Both the position numbers and the translations under genes were made by a program. A stretch of 32,516 bases of DNA from an uncultured Cellvibrionales bacterium (GTDB lineage: Bacteria > Pseudomonadota > Gammaproteobacteria > Pseudomonadales > Cellvibrionaceae). The stretch covers positions 1 through 32,516 of the forward strand of contig CAJWCA010000009.1 of the NCBI GenBank assembly GCA_913020395.1, read 5' to 3'. This document shows positions 16,844 to 26,433 of this stretch, piece after piece (position 1 is the stretch's first letter; each line of letters starts with the position of its first letter). The notes below the pieces were generated by a model. It searched no databases, had not been told where the DNA came from, and worked only from the letters and a program-made list of their open reading frames with translations.

Positions 16844-17251
16844 CTATTGACCCGCAGAGTAAATGTCTTCGGGGTCTTTAATAATCGCGTCTACCGCCTG
16901 CCACTCGCCGTCCTTGAGTGTGCGATAAAAGCAGGACTCTCGGCCAGTATGACAGGCAATGCCGCCTACTTGTTCCACCTGTAAGACAATCACGTCGGCA
17001 TCACAGTCCAGGCGGATATCGTGCACATGTTGCACGTGGCCCGAAGATTCACCCTTGCGCCAGAGCTGCCCGCGAGAACGCGACCAGTATACCGCTCGGT
17101 TTTCCCTGGCTGTGAGGGACAGCGCTTCGGCGTTCATCCAGGCCATCATTAACACCCTGCCCGTTTGATAGTCTTGGGCAATGGCGGGTACTAAGCCGTC
17201 TTCTGTCCACTTGATAGCGCTGAGTGATGAATCTTTCAGGGTGTCGGTCAT
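16844..17251 (-). CDS. hisI: Phosphoribosyl-AMP cyclohydrolase
   Basis: Third step of histidine synthesis: opens the adenine ring of PR-AMP, using zinc. W-S-R-S-R-G-Q-L-W and D-C-D-A-D (Asp82, Cys83, Asp84, Asp86), plus Cys100 and Cys107 (C-H-T-G-R-E-S-C), supply the metal ligands. Length 135 aa matches the stand-alone HisI form. It sits 33 bases after ubiB and just before hisE. Confidence 0.96.
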   Translation of the reverse strand: MTDTLKDSSLSAIKWTEDGLVPAIAQDYQTGRVLMMAWMNAEALSLTARENRAVYWSRSRGQLWRKGESSGHVQHVHDIRLDCDADVIVLQVEQVGGIACHTGRESCFYRTLKDGEWQAVDAIIKDPEDIYSAGQ

Positions 17252-17284
17252 GGTTCTGTCATTTTATGGGTCGGATGATCTATT

Positions 17285-18916
17285 CTACCGCAAAACCAGC
17301 GCCAGTGCGCCGATCCCAAGCAGGACGAGCGTTTGTGGCGTGGCCTGGGCGACTTCATGAACGACGTTGGGCCAAGCTGTCAGTGCCGCGCCAGCGAAGG
17401 CGAGGCCGGCGATGAGTGATTTCCGCCTGGATTGGCGGCTTGAGGTTTGCTGTTGAGCCAGCTGAGCTCTGGTTTCTCGAATCTCTGCCCCCAGTTCTCC
17501 CACTGTTTGAATGCGGTTCAACGCATTGAAAACAAGGTGTGGCACATTGGGAAACTTTTCCATCCATTCGGGACCGTGGCGTTTGAGCTCGCCCCAAAGG
17601 CTTTTCGGGTGAAAGCGGTTTTCCAGCCAGCGCTCGAGATAGGGGTGGGCGGTGCTCCACAGATCCAGCTCAGGGTAGAGTTGACGTCCAAGCCCCTCAA
17701 TATTCAACAAGGTCTTCTGGAGCAGTACCAGTTGTGGTTGTACTTCCATATCAAATCGACGAGCGGTTTGAAAAAGTGATACGAGCACCTGGCCAAAGGA
17801 AATGTCTTTCAGGGGTTTTTCAAAAATCGGCTCACAGACACTGCGAATGGCGGATTCAAAGTCATTGATTTTAGTCCCTTCGGGAACCCAGCCGCTTTGA
17901 ATGTGCAACTCGGCAACCTGGCGGTAGTCACGACGAAACATCGCAAGCAGATTGCGAGCTAAGTAATACTGATCCTCTTTGGTCAAAACACCCACAATGG
18001 CCATATCAACTGCAATATATTGTGGACGTTCGGGTGTTTCTGTCGAGACAAACACATTGCCCGGGTGCATGTCAGCGTGAAAGAAATTGTGCTCAAACAC
18101 CTGGGCAAAAAATATTTCCACGCCGCGTTCGGCGAGTAACTTCATGTCTGTATTTTGCGTATTTAGATCTTCGATGTTGCTAACGGGAATGCCGTAAATC
18201 CGCTCCATGACCATGATGTCGCGTCGACAATAATCCCAGTAAACTTCAGGGATATACAGCAGCGGAGACTGGGCAAAATTTCTTCGCAGTTGTGATGCAT
18301 TTGCCGCTTCGCGTTGCAGGTTCAGTTCGTCGAAAATGGTGTGCCGGTAATCTTCAACAATTTCTTCCGGGCGCAATCGTTTGCCATCAGTGCTAAAGCG
18401 GGCGACCAGGCGTGCAATGAGTTGCAGGAGGGCCACGTCCTGCTCGATGATGCGCTCAATACCTGGGCGAATAATTTTGACAACAACATCTTCACCGCTT
18501 TTCAGGGTGGCAGCATGAACCTGTGCAACAGAGGCTGAGGCGAGGGGTTCGCTGCTAAATTCTGCAAATACCTCCTCTACGGGAGCACCCAGCGCGGTTT
18601 GCACAAGTGCTTTGAAGGTCTCGTTGGCAAACGGAGGCACATTGTCTTGCAGTTGATCCAGCTCCGAGACAATATCGGCAGGAACGAGATCGGGGCGGGT
18701 GGAAAGCAATTGGCCAAATTTAATAAAAATTGGGCCGAGTTCTTCCAGTGCTTTGCGCAGTCGTTCGCCGCGACTCAGTTCAGGTACCGCGTTAATTTTT
18801 GCAATGAACAAGAGTGGTCGCAATGCCAGAGGCAGCTGTTTTTTGGGTAACAGCTGATCCAGGCGATATCGAATAATCACTCTGAAAATTTGTAGTAGTC
18901 GCCAAATTTCAGTCAC
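17285..18916 (-). CDS. ubiB: Ubiquinone biosynthesis kinase-like protein UbiB
   Basis: An atypical (ABC1/ADCK) kinase-family ATPase required for aerobic ubiquinone synthesis; associated with the inner membrane. The family KxGQ motif is K-F-G-Q starting at residue 66. [10 protein letters not shown] gives the catalytic/metal region. Two C-terminal hydrophobic segments end the 543-residue protein. The start is a GTG that overlaps the end of ubiJ by 8 bases, which suggests coupled translation in ubiE-ubiJ-ubiB. Confidence 0.96.
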   Translation of the reverse strand: MTEIWRLLQIFRVIIRYRLDQLLPKKQLPLALRPLLFIAKINAVPELSRGERLRKALEELGPIFIKFGQLLSTRPDLVPADIVSELDQLQDNVPPFANETFKALVQTALGAPVEEVFAEFSSEPLASASVAQVHAATLKSGEDVVVKIIRPGIERIIEQDVALLQLIARLVARFSTDGKRLRPEEIVEDYRHTIFDELNLQREAANASQLRRNFAQSPLLYIPEVYWDYCRRDIMVMERIYGIPVSNIEDLNTQNTDMKLLAERGVEIFFAQVFEHNFFHADMHPGNVFVSTETPERPQYIAVDMAIVGVLTKEDQYYLARNLLAMFRRDYRQVAELHIQSGWVPEGTKINDFESAIRSVCEPIFEKPLKDISFGQVLVSLFQTARRFDMEVQPQLVLLQKTLLNIEGLGRQLYPELDLWSTAHPYLERWLENRFHPKSLWGELKRHGPEWMEKFPNVPHLVFNALNRIQTVGELGAEIRETRAQLAQQQTSSRQSRRKSLIAGLAFAGAALTAWPNVVHEVAQATPQTLVLLGIGALALVLR

Positions 18917-19586
18917 TGTTCAGGTTTCCTGGCTGTATTTTTTTAATCGCTTTTTCCAGTTTTTGCTCGAGGCGATCTAGCTGCATTCTGGCATCGTCCA
19001 CGGCATTATAAAACCGCTTGAGCTCCGGTTTGGATGGAAGGGATTTTAATTCTTCGGTCAAAAATTCGCTCAGTAAGCGCTGGCCCGAGCTTGCGCGTTG
19101 CTGGGTCCAGCGGGCAACTTTTCGAATATGTTCTGCCGTCTGGTGTCCGGGGAGTTCACCCAATAGTTGATTCAGGGCGTCTTCCCAGTCGATATCCACT
19201 TGCCCCAATGCCTTTTGTAAATCGCTGAGCAAAGCCGTGCTTCCCATGACTTCCACGCCGGAGTTTGCCAGGGTGGTATTGTCTGTGACCGCCAGTGTGG
19301 CAATGGCAGTGAGTGGGCCGCGCAAGTGTGTGGAGGGTGAGCATTGCTGGCCGTGATCGGAAAACAGCCGTAATACTTCCAGGTCGTCATCACAGGTTTG
19401 AAGATAAAAGGTAAAGGCCGGTGCAGTGGATTGAACCGCTAGCACTTGCCCCTGTAATTTTTTAAGTGCGGCACGTGTGCCGGGGTCGTACTGCAGCGCT
19501 TTATTAATGGTGGCTTCCAATCCGGCCAGTGCCGCAGTGCTTAAGGTGGGGTCGATTGTGCGTCCTTGTTCAGTATTATCTGACAT
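18909..19586 (-). CDS. ubiJ: Ubiquinone biosynthesis accessory factor UbiJ (SCP2 domain)
   Basis: An SCP2-like lipid-binding protein that holds ubiquinone intermediates in the cytoplasmic Ubi complex. The N-terminal half has the SCP2 pattern, with a lipid-pocket beta-sheet (about residues 20-115). The C-terminal half is helical and ends in a coiled-coil-like [14 protein letters not shown] segment. Position between ubiE and ubiB is diagnostic. It starts 7 bases after ubiE. Length 225 aa is typical. Confidence 0.92.
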   Translation of the reverse strand: MSDNTEQGRTIDPTLSTAALAGLEATINKALQYDPGTRAALKKLQGQVLAVQSTAPAFTFYLQTCDDDLEVLRLFSDHGQQCSPSTHLRGPLTAIATLAVTDNTTLANSGVEVMGSTALLSDLQKALGQVDIDWEDALNQLLGELPGHQTAEHIRKVARWTQQRASSGQRLLSEFLTEELKSLPSKPELKRFYNAVDDARMQLDRLEQKLEKAIKKIQPGNLNSD

Positions 19587-19593
19587 GGCTTTA

Positions 19594-20343
19594 TTAAGGT
19601 TTAACGCCTTTGTGAAGTGCGACGATACCGCCGGTCATGTTGTAAAATTTGGTTTCGGCAAAACCGGCATCAGTCATCATGTCTTTTAATGTCTGTTGAT
19701 CGGGGTGCATGCGAATGGACTCAGCCAGGTAGCGATAGCTATCTGCATCCTGGGTAATGGCTTTGCCGATGAGTGGTAATACCTTAAACGAATAGGCATC
19801 GTAGACTTTTTCCAGCACACTGGATTGGGGTTTGGAAAACTCGAGCACCAACAGCCGGCCACCGGGTTTTAGTACTCGAAGCATTGAGCGCAGGGCCAGG
19901 TCTTTATCGGTTACATTGCGCAGTCCAAAAGCAATGGTGATGCAATCAAAGGTGTTGTCTTCGTAGGGTAGATACTGTGCATCAGCTTGGGATACCACCA
20001 GGTTGCCTGCCACTCCGCGGTCCAGAAGGCGATCTCGGCCAACTTTCAGCATGGAGTCGTTGATATCCGCCAGCACAACCAAACCATCAGCGCCAACCAG
20101 TTTAGAGAACTTATAACTTAGATCGCCGGTACCGCCGGCAATATCCAATACTTTGTTGCCTGGTCTGACACCGGAAAGCTCAATGGTAAAACGCTTCCAG
20201 AGTCTGTGTACGCCCGCCGACATGAGGTCGTTCATAACGTCATATTTGGCAGCTACGGAGTGGAATACATCGGCCACTCGGCCGGCTTTTTCTTCGACGG
20301 CGACTTGTTCGTAGCCGAAGTGAGTCGTTTTTTTATCTGTCAT
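19594..20343 (-). CDS. ubiE: Ubiquinone/menaquinone methyltransferase UbiE
   Basis: A SAM-dependent C-methyltransferase acting on the demethylated benzoquinol ring. Motif [11 protein letters not shown] is at residues 66-75. [14 protein letters not shown] near the N-terminus and F-G-L-R-N-V-T are UbiE signatures. Length 249 aa is typical. First gene of ubiE-ubiJ-ubiB; the 95-base gap after the DUF971 gene leaves room for its own promoter. Confidence 0.97.
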   Translation of the reverse strand: MTDKKTTHFGYEQVAVEEKAGRVADVFHSVAAKYDVMNDLMSAGVHRLWKRFTIELSGVRPGNKVLDIAGGTGDLSYKFSKLVGADGLVVLADINDSMLKVGRDRLLDRGVAGNLVVSQADAQYLPYEDNTFDCITIAFGLRNVTDKDLALRSMLRVLKPGGRLLVLEFSKPQSSVLEKVYDAYSFKVLPLIGKAITQDADSYRYLAESIRMHPDQQTLKDMMTDAGFAETKFYNMTGGIVALHKGVKP

Positions 20344-20438
20344 GGGCTTGAATGCGATCTACAGTGGATAGTTCGGTGGCCGTTATTGTACGGTTCGGCC
20401 TGTCTGAATGCCAGCGAGATTATCGCCGGTCAAAGATC

Positions 20439-20816
20439 TCAGGGGTCGATGAAGCGCAGACCCTGCACATCCTTGTCGCGGGTCAGGTTGTCGGTGTGTA
20501 GCTTTTCCAGGTAGCGCTGCCAGAGCGCGTCCTGCTCAGTGCAGAGCTGGTAAAGATAGTCCCAGCTAAAAATGCCGGAATCGTGGCCATCGTCGAAGAC
20601 CAGCTTCAATGCGTAATTACCCACAGCTTCAATATGGGTCAATGAGACGTCTTTTTTCCCGTGCTGCAATACCTCTTGGCCCGGGCCGTGTCCTTTTACT
20701 TCTGCGCTGGGGGAGTGGACCCGCAAGAACTCTGCTGTCAAGTCAAAAGCCTGTGCTCCAAAATGGAGCTCCAGGCGTCTCGATTGTTTATGCAGCTGAA
20801 TTTTACTTGGCAGCAT
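20439..20816 (-). CDS. DUF971 domain-containing protein (125 aa)
   Basis: The L-x-L-x-F and E-F-L-R-V-H-S-P-S-A-E-V-K-G-H-G strings, together with the late F-D-D-G-H-D-S-G-I-F-S-W-D-Y-L motif, identify DUF971, also found as the N-terminal domain of gamma-butyrobetaine hydroxylase. As a stand-alone protein its role is not firmly known; links with iron-sulfur protein assembly have been suggested for the domain. It begins 32 bases after hslU, with GGGAGAAA as RBS, so it is probably the third gene of the hslVU transcript. The same position next to hslU is seen in Pseudomonas. Confidence 0.88.
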   Translation of the reverse strand: MLPSKIQLHKQSRRLELHFGAQAFDLTAEFLRVHSPSAEVKGHGPGQEVLQHGKKDVSLTHIEAVGNYALKLVFDDGHDSGIFSWDYLYQLCTEQDALWQRYLEKLHTDNLTRDKDVQGLRFIDP

Positions 20817-20848
20817 CTCGTGTTTCTCCCAGTGTGCCGGAGCGGTAA

Positions 20849-22180
20849 TTACAAAATATAGCGACTGAGATCTTCATTTTGAGCGAGCTCGCCCAAATGT
20901 TTATCTACAAAAGCCGCGTCGACGGTTAGGCGCTCCTCGCTGTCACCCGCATTAAATGACACATCTTCGAGCATGCGTTCCAGAACGGTATGTAAACGCC
21001 TGGCGCCAATGTTTTCGGTACGTTCATTCACCTCCCAGGCGGTCTCGGCAATGCGTCGAATGCCGTCTTCGGCAAATTCAATGGTGACACCCTCTGTTGA
21101 CATCAGGGCTTGATGTTGTTGGGTCAGCGACGCGTTGGGTTCAACCAGAATGCGTTGGAAATCACCGGGGCTCAGGGCTTCGAGCTCAACACGAATAGGC
21201 AGGCGGCCCTGTAACTCGGGTATCAGGTCAGAAGGTTTCGATAAGTGAAACGCACCTGAAGTAATAAACAAAATATGATCAGTTTTGATCATGCCGTGTT
21301 TAGTGCTGATTGTGCAGCCTTCAATCAAGGGTAGGAGGTCTCGCTGTACCCCTTCGCGTGAGACTTCACCGCTACCGCCGCCTTCATTGCGTTTGGCGAC
21401 CTTATCGATTTCGTCGATGAAAACAATGCCATTTTGCTCGGCAGCCTCTATAGCGGTGGCTTTGAGGTCTTCCGCGTTGACCAGTTTGGCGGCTTCTTCC
21501 TCCTGAAGTTGTTTGAAGGCCTGTTTAACCGACACTTTGGACAATTTTTGCTTTTGTGAAGACATAGTAGAGAACATGTTCTGCAGCTGGTTGGTCATGT
21601 CTTCCATGCCTGGGGGCGCCATGATTTCAACACCGACTGGCGCTGCTGCCATTTCTATTTCAATCTCTTTATCGTCGAGCTCACCTTCTCTCAGCTTTTT
21701 ACGAAATATCTGGCGAGTGGATGATTGGGTATCAGCGCTGAGTCCTGCATCGGTATCGCCGCGAGCGGGTGGCAACAAGACATTCAGGATGCGCTCTTCT
21801 GCGGCGTCCTGGGCGCGATGTTTCACTTTCTCCATCTCTTGTTCACGGACCATCTTGATGGACATGTCGACCAAGTCGCGGATGATAGACTCAACATCCC
21901 TGCCAACATAACCCACTTCTGTAAATTTGGTGGCTTCCACTTTAATGAAAGGTGCGTTGGCGAGCTTGGCTAGTCGGCGGGCAATTTCAGTTTTACCTAC
22001 GCCGGTGGGGCCAATCATCAGGATATTTTTCGGGGTGATTTCGTTGCGCATCTCGCTGTCCACTTGCATGCGGCGCCAGCGATTGCGCAGCGCAATGGCT
22101 ACGGCTCGTTTGGCCTGGTCTTGACCAATAATGTGTTGGTCTAATTCGTGAACAATTTCCCGGGGAGTCATATCAGACAT
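20849..22180 (-). CDS. hslU: ATP-dependent protease ATPase subunit HslU (ClpY)
   Basis: A hexameric AAA+ unfoldase that feeds substrates to HslV. Walker A G-P-T-G-V-G-K-T is at residues 57-64 and Walker B is [10 protein letters not shown]. The pore G-Y-V-G and the family-specific C-terminus ending S-R-Y-I-L, which inserts into HslV, are intact. The inserted I-domain lies in the middle. Length 443 aa is standard. It starts 3 bases after the hslV stop; a second in-frame ATG is present at codon 4. Confidence 0.98.
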   Translation of the reverse strand: MSDMTPREIVHELDQHIIGQDQAKRAVAIALRNRWRRMQVDSEMRNEITPKNILMIGPTGVGKTEIARRLAKLANAPFIKVEATKFTEVGYVGRDVESIIRDLVDMSIKMVREQEMEKVKHRAQDAAEERILNVLLPPARGDTDAGLSADTQSSTRQIFRKKLREGELDDKEIEIEMAAAPVGVEIMAPPGMEDMTNQLQNMFSTMSSQKQKLSKVSVKQAFKQLQEEEAAKLVNAEDLKATAIEAAEQNGIVFIDEIDKVAKRNEGGGSGEVSREGVQRDLLPLIEGCTISTKHGMIKTDHILFITSGAFHLSKPSDLIPELQGRLPIRVELEALSPGDFQRILVEPNASLTQQHQALMSTEGVTIEFAEDGIRRIAETAWEVNERTENIGARRLHTVLERMLEDVSFNAGDSEERLTVDAAFVDKHLGELAQNEDLSRYIL

Positions 22181-22183
22181 AGA

Positions 22184-22723
22184 TCAATATTCCAGCACTT
22201 CAATGGTGTGATTTTGGTTAGTGTAGACGCAAATTTCGCCGGCAATTGTCAGACCTTGTTTGACAATATCCTCAGCGGCCATGTCGGTATTATTCAATAG
22301 TGCCCGCGCAGCAGATTGTGCAAAAGCGCCACCAGAGCCGATGGCAATCAGGTCGTCTTCCGGCTGAATGACGTCGCCATTACCTGTGATAATCAGTGAT
22401 GCCTCTTCGTTGGCAACAGCCAGCAAGGCTTCCAGCTTTCGCAGGGCGCGATCGGTGCGCCAGTCTTTGGCGAGTTCAACGGCGGCTCTGACCAACTGGC
22501 CATTGTGGGCTTCAAGCTTCGCTTCAAAGCGTTCAAACAAGGTGAACGCATCTGCTGTGCCGCCAGCAAAACCGGCTATAACCTGGTCTTTGTAAAGGCG
22601 TCGCACCTTGCGGGCATTGCCTTTCATGATGGTATTGCCCAGAGAAACCTGACCGTCGCCGCCAATGACCACTTTGCCATTACGTCGTACAGATAGAATG
22701 GTTGTGCCTCGATATTGTTCCAC
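22184..22723 (-). CDS. hslV: ATP-dependent protease proteolytic subunit HslV (ClpQ)
   Basis: An N-terminal-threonine peptidase related to proteasome beta subunits; it forms a double hexamer. The conserved T-T-I-L-S-V-R-R start of the mature enzyme is here preceded by five extra residues, E-Q-Y-R-G, after the initiator Met. No start codon lies directly before the Thr, and the GTG at 22723 has AAGGAA at the right distance. The catalytic Thr must therefore be exposed by removing a short propeptide. The rest ([19 protein letters not shown]) is standard. It is driven by a sigma32-type promoter. Confidence 0.98.
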   Translation of the reverse strand: MEQYRGTTILSVRRNGKVVIGGDGQVSLGNTIMKGNARKVRRLYKDQVIAGFAGGTADAFTLFERFEAKLEAHNGQLVRAAVELAKDWRTDRALRKLEALLAVANEEASLIITGNGDVIQPEDDLIAIGSGGAFAQSAARALLNNTDMAAEDIVKQGLTIAGEICVYTNQNHTIEVLEY

Positions 22724-22738
22724 AAGAGTTCCTTAATC

Positions 22739-22755
22739 GCCGGAAGGAGACCGGC
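22739..22755 (-). promoter_or_regulatory. Stem-loop in the hslVU leader
   Basis: GCCGG and CCGGC pair around a 7-base loop, between the predicted heat-shock start and the hslV ribosome-binding site. The E. coli hslVU leader is also known to carry a stem-loop, which affects mRNA stability. No T-tract follows, so it is not a terminator of the SPOR gene. Confidence 0.6.
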
Positions 22756-22769
22756 TTCACTAAGCCATA

Positions 22770-22797
22770 AGGTGGGGTTGAACTCTATTTTTTCAAG
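22770..22797 (-). promoter_or_regulatory. Sigma32 (heat-shock) promoter of hslVU
   Basis: On the minus strand CTTGAAA (22797-22791) is followed after 13 bases by CCCCACCT (22777-22770). This fits the RpoH consensus CTTGAAA-N13-CCCCATNT with two changes in the -10. The predicted start near 22763 gives a leader of about 40 bases. Confidence 0.8.
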
Positions 22798-22821
22798 GCT
22801 GAGAAAGTCAATGAAGAGATT

Positions 22822-23415
22822 TTATTGGCTGACCTTTCGCTTGAAAACAAAGGCTTCAAAATTGGCCGAAACCAAGGTGCTGCGAGCCTTTTGCATCTTA
22901 GAGGGGTTGGTAAAGGGGCCCACAAGTACGCGGTGCCAGATTTCTCCTGTGCGCAGCGTCACCTTTTCGGCCCTTGCATTGAGGTTGAGCAACAGAAGCT
23001 CGGCCCTCACCCTGTCCGCATCTCCGGGCTCTTTGAAGGAACCTACTTGCAGCGTGTATTCCATAGGGTCTTGAGCTGTGCCCTTGTAGTGCTCCTGGGT
23101 GGCCTCATTAACATCGATCTGGTTTTCTTTCAAAAGCTTATAAAACCCAAATTCAGGTTTCGGGATCGCTTTATTATTGTCTTTTGGAGTGACGTTTGCA
23201 GAGAGTTGAATATCTGAAGGCGTCTGGGGAGATATGCCTGATAGATAGACAAGGAACATAATGAAAGCGCCGAGCACAACACCGGTAAATAACCAAACCC
23301 AAGCAGGTGCCTGTGACTTTACCGGGCCTTTCTTTCGATTTGCCGATTTTCGAGCGGTGGGCTTTTTGGCCGTGGTACGTGGCGAGCGAGTTTTCTTGGC
23401 AAAATCCTGGGGCAT
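22822..23415 (-). CDS. SPOR-domain membrane protein (FtsN-like)
   Basis: A basic cytoplasmic N-terminus rich in Lys and Arg, one transmembrane segment (about residues 38-60), a periplasmic linker, and a C-terminal SPOR domain with L-Q-V-G-S-F and R-V-L-V-G-P-F. This is the architecture of FtsN-like division proteins, whose SPOR domain binds denuded septal peptidoglycan. The ATG at 23415 (197 aa) is preferred. The frame extends to a TTG at 23448, which would add 11 residues; neither has a strong RBS. It lies between priA and hslV, where Pseudomonas has a similar SPOR gene. Confidence 0.85.
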   Translation of the reverse strand: MPQDFAKKTRSPRTTAKKPTARKSANRKKGPVKSQAPAWVWLFTGVVLGAFIMFLVYLSGISPQTPSDIQLSANVTPKDNNKAIPKPEFGFYKLLKENQIDVNEATQEHYKGTAQDPMEYTLQVGSFKEPGDADRVRAELLLLNLNARAEKVTLRTGEIWHRVLVGPFTNPSKMQKARSTLVSANFEAFVFKRKVSQ

Positions 23416-23485
23416 GTTGGGGTCTGTTTTTGATATGGGGGCAGTCAATGGGCGACTATTGTAGAGGGCTCAGGCGCTGACGTCA

Positions 23486-25705
23486 CTAGCTCATGTCCTG
23501 TGGGTCCACATCGATCGCCCATCGAACCTTGCGGCCTGCAGGGAGCTTTTCCAATTGCAGACTTAATGGTTCGAGTAAGGCCCTTAACAGGCCTCTATTG
23601 GCCGCATTAATTTGTAGCTGGAAGCGAAAACGACCGCCGCGGCGCTCCATAATAGAGGGCAGTGGCCCCAGATACTGCAGTTGTGCATTGCAGGGGTAAA
23701 GTGCTTCCGCAATGCTCCTGGCCTGGCTAAGGAAATCTGTAGCCAGTCGGCCATCGACGGCTTCTGCTTTGACTAGGGCCAGGTAGCAAAAGGGGGGCAT
23801 GTTGGCCACTTGCCGCTCCCGCAGCAAGTGTCGAGCAAACCGATGGTAGCCCTCGTGCATCAGCGATTGAATCATGGGGTGATCGATGTGATGGCTCTGT
23901 AACAGCACTTGTCCCTGTTTACTTGCACGCCCCGCGCGACCAGCGACCTGAGTGATCAACTGGCCCATGCGCTCAGGTCCCCGGAAATCAGCGGAAAACA
24001 AGCCGCCATCGGCATCTATTATGGCCACCAGCGTGACATCGGGAAAGTGATGACCTTTTGCCAGCATTTGAGTGCCAACCAGAATACAAGGCTGCCCGGT
24101 ATTAATCTCGGCAACCAGATTGTTCATGGCATTTTTGCGTCTCGTTGTGTCCCTGTCGATACGCAGTACTCGCACACTTGGAAACAGTGTTTGAAGGTCT
24201 TCTTCACTACGCTCGGTACCGAGCCCCAGGGCTTGTAGTTCGTGACTAAAACACGCCTGACACTGCTTGGGTTGGTGCCGTTGATAGTCGCAGTGGTGAC
24301 AGTGCAGCCGACGAGGTTGTTGATGAACCGTGAGTCGGGTATCGCAATGTGGGCAGAGGGCCTGCCAGCCGCAATCATGGCACATGAGAGTCGGCGCAAA
24401 ACCTCGCCGATTCAGAAAGACCAATACCTGATTTTTTGCTGTCAGTTCCTGCCTAATGGCCTCAATGAGCTCTGGGGCATACCCCTGAATTAACTTTTGT
24501 CCCCGAATGTCGAGCAGCTTCACTGAGGGTGCTTTGGCGTTGGCTGCACGCTTTTTCAGTTGTAAATGCTCATATCGTTTGCCAATGGCATTGTTTAGGG
24601 ATTCTAGTGAAGGCGTGGCTGTGCCCAGTATCAAGGGAATACGGTGATGGCTCGCGCGCACTGCGGCCAGATCGCGTGCGGAGTATCGGAAACCATCCTG
24701 CTGCTTGAAAGAGGTATCGTGTTCTTCGTCAACAATGATAATGCCCGGATTGGGCATGGCTGTAAAAATGGCGGAGCGAGTGCCAATTATAATGCGAGCA
24801 TGCCCACAGGCGGCTTGAAGCCAGGCCTGCAATCGCTCTTTGTCGTTCAGGCCGGAGTGCAGCGCTGCTATCGGAACATTAAACCGTCGCTGAAAACGTC
24901 CCAGGGTCTGTGGGGTTAAGCCAATTTCTGGAATTAAGACCAGCGCCTGCTTGTTCGCTGCGAGCACTTCGCCAATCGCCTGCAAATAGACTTCTGTTTT
25001 GCCGCTACCGGTGATGCCCTCCAGCAGGTAGGTCTGATAAATGTCATAACTTATAGCGTCAAAGGCTAGTTGCTGCTCATCATTGAGCTGCAGGGCGCTT
25101 TCTGCCATTGCCGACTCGCGTGTGTAGCGAGTTAAAGAAGAGTCTGCAATGTGCTCAAATCGTTCAATGAGGCCTTTTTGCTCAAGGCTCTTTAGGCTGG
25201 CGGTACCGACCCCGCTGTCTTTTAGCGCCCTGGGGCTCAATGAAGAGTGTTCTCTCAAAATGTTCAGGGCCGCGGCCTGTTTGGGCGCTTGCCGGAGTCC
25301 GTTTTCTGGTATGCCTTTACCCTCTGTGCTCAAGCGCCAAAACGGCTCTCCCTTGAGTGTTGCGAGTTCTCCCTGACGCAACAGAGCGGGAAGTGCGGTA
25401 CTGTAAACTTCGCCCGGTGGGCATTGGTAATACTTTGCTGCCCAGGCACACAAATCCATCAGGTCTGGCGGGAGCAGGGCCTTATCATCCAGGACTTGAA
25501 GCGCCGGTTTTAGTTGCTTGCCTGGCAGATCGCAATGGTCCAGAACCTCTACCAAAATCGCAATTAGCTCTCGATTGCCAAAAGAGACACGCAGTCGTTG
25601 ACCGGGGAGCCACTGGGTTTGTGTAGACTCGATTGGCGGCAGGTAGACAAAGTGCCGCCTCAGAGGCCCGGGAACCGCTAGTTTGAGGTAAATTTGCGCC
25701 GCCAT
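23486..25705 (-). CDS. priA: Primosomal replication restart helicase PriA
   Basis: A 3'-5' superfamily 2 helicase that reloads the replisome at stalled forks. An N-terminal 3'BD domain is followed by Walker A G-I-T-G-S-G-K-T and a D-E-E-H-D Walker B. A zinc module follows with C-H-D-C, C-P-H-C, C-H-H-C and C-Q-A-C pairs, then helicase motifs V-G-T-Q-M-L-A-K-G-H-H-F and Q-V-A-G-R-A-G-R. The ATG at 25705 (739 aa) fits the family N-terminus. The frame is open to 25753, but the extra 16 residues are non-conserved. It is divergent from rpmE. Confidence 0.96.
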   Translation of the reverse strand: MAAQIYLKLAVPGPLRRHFVYLPPIESTQTQWLPGQRLRVSFGNRELIAILVEVLDHCDLPGKQLKPALQVLDDKALLPPDLMDLCAWAAKYYQCPPGEVYSTALPALLRQGELATLKGEPFWRLSTEGKGIPENGLRQAPKQAAALNILREHSSLSPRALKDSGVGTASLKSLEQKGLIERFEHIADSSLTRYTRESAMAESALQLNDEQQLAFDAISYDIYQTYLLEGITGSGKTEVYLQAIGEVLAANKQALVLIPEIGLTPQTLGRFQRRFNVPIAALHSGLNDKERLQAWLQAACGHARIIIGTRSAIFTAMPNPGIIIVDEEHDTSFKQQDGFRYSARDLAAVRASHHRIPLILGTATPSLESLNNAIGKRYEHLQLKKRAANAKAPSVKLLDIRGQKLIQGYAPELIEAIRQELTAKNQVLVFLNRRGFAPTLMCHDCGWQALCPHCDTRLTVHQQPRRLHCHHCDYQRHQPKQCQACFSHELQALGLGTERSEEDLQTLFPSVRVLRIDRDTTRRKNAMNNLVAEINTGQPCILVGTQMLAKGHHFPDVTLVAIIDADGGLFSADFRGPERMGQLITQVAGRAGRASKQGQVLLQSHHIDHPMIQSLMHEGYHRFARHLLRERQVANMPPFCYLALVKAEAVDGRLATDFLSQARSIAEALYPCNAQLQYLGPLPSIMERRGGRFRFQLQINAANRGLLRALLEPLSLQLEKLPAGRKVRWAIDVDPQDMS

Positions 25706-25904
25706 GCTGCGTATTGTATTCCCTGTTTGTTGCTTTGATTGGATGCGATGCAAATTGTCTTGCGTCAGAAACTGATTCTGGTAGTATGCGCCGTCTAATT
25801 TTTGTTCGGTATGACATCTGTCTATACTGAACTCGGCACCTTAACCGCTGTACCGTGCTCGGCACAAGATCGAGTGGCGGTATACTTAATAGTGAGGCGA
25901 TACC

Positions 25905-26120
25905 ATGCAAGCTGATATACACCCTAAGTACGACGAAATGACTGCAAGCTGTAGCTGTGGCAACGTGATTAAGACACGTTCTACTCTGGCTTCCGAAATT
26001 CACCTGGACGTTTGTTCTGAATGTCACCCATTCTACACGGGCAAGCAAAAGGTATTGGACACCGGTGGTCGTATTGATCGCTTCAACAAGCGTTTTGCAG
26101 GACGCAGCCTTAAGAAATAA
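25905..26120 (+). CDS. rpmE: 50S ribosomal protein L31
   Basis: The 71-residue protein is the zinc-binding (C+) form of L31: C-S-C at residues 16-18 and C-S-E-C at 37-40 provide four Cys ligands. M-Q-A-D-I-H-P-K-Y and the late F-N-K-R-F are typical. A GAGG lies before the ATG. It is single, followed by a strong terminator and divergent from priA, an arrangement also found in Pseudomonas. Confidence 0.97.
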   Translation: MQADIHPKYDEMTASCSCGNVIKTRSTLASEIHLDVCSECHPFYTGKQKVLDTGGRIDRFNKRFAGRSLKK

Positions 26121-26145
26121 GGTTTGTATTGCTGTAGCAACGCCC

Positions 26146-26183
26146 AAAAACGCCTTTATGCTCATGCTAAAGGCGTTTTTTTT
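26146..26183 (+). terminator. Rho-independent terminator of rpmE
   Basis: AAAAACGCCTTTA (26146-26158) pairs with TAAAGGCGTTTTT (26168-26180) around a 9-base loop, followed by further T residues. A classic intrinsic terminator 26 bases after the rpmE stop. Confidence 0.95.
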
Positions 26184-26339
26184 GGTCAAAATTTCGACTG
26201 CTAAAAGCCGAACATTCAATCAACTATAGTGTTTTGGTGACGTTTTGCTTACTCAGATAATGGTAAAAGTGGCCAAAATGGCTAGTCATTTGGTCGTTTT
26301 TTGCCTTGAGGCTTCTTCGGCACTCCGGTATCCTGCTCG

Positions 26340-26392
26340 CCCAAAATAAGAAAAACCCCATAACAAGAAACATCCCCCATAATAAGAAAAGA
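26340..26392. repeat. Three imperfect direct repeats upstream of the malic enzyme gene
   Basis: Read on the minus strand, the units are TTCTTATTATGGGG, TTCTTGTTATGGGG and TTCTTATTTTGGGC. They begin 17 and 19 bases apart, about two helical turns. They end about 40 bases before the malic enzyme start codon. Confidence 0.65.
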
Positions 26393-26433
26393 CTCCGTGC
26401 AAGTTTCCTTAAATACAGATATTGGTTGGGTTC

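Larger units (their letters stand above)
26121..26433. other. rpmE-malic enzyme intergenic region (313 bases, no gene)
   Basis: It holds the rpmE terminator, then an AT-rich stretch with a near-palindrome CCAAAATG/CATTTGG around 26273-26293. Three short direct repeats follow just before the malic enzyme gene. I see no small ORF with a ribosome-binding site and no convincing -10/-35 pair. Confidence 0.5.

Noticed and set aside
25485-26219. A 244-codon minus-strand frame across the priA 5' end and rpmE
   Set aside because: It is antisense to rpmE, overlaps priA in another frame and has no recognisable domain; a chance open frame.
26340-26392. The three short repeats as a mini CRISPR array
   Set aside because: Units are about 14 bases, imperfect, nearly contiguous, with no real spacers and no cas genes.
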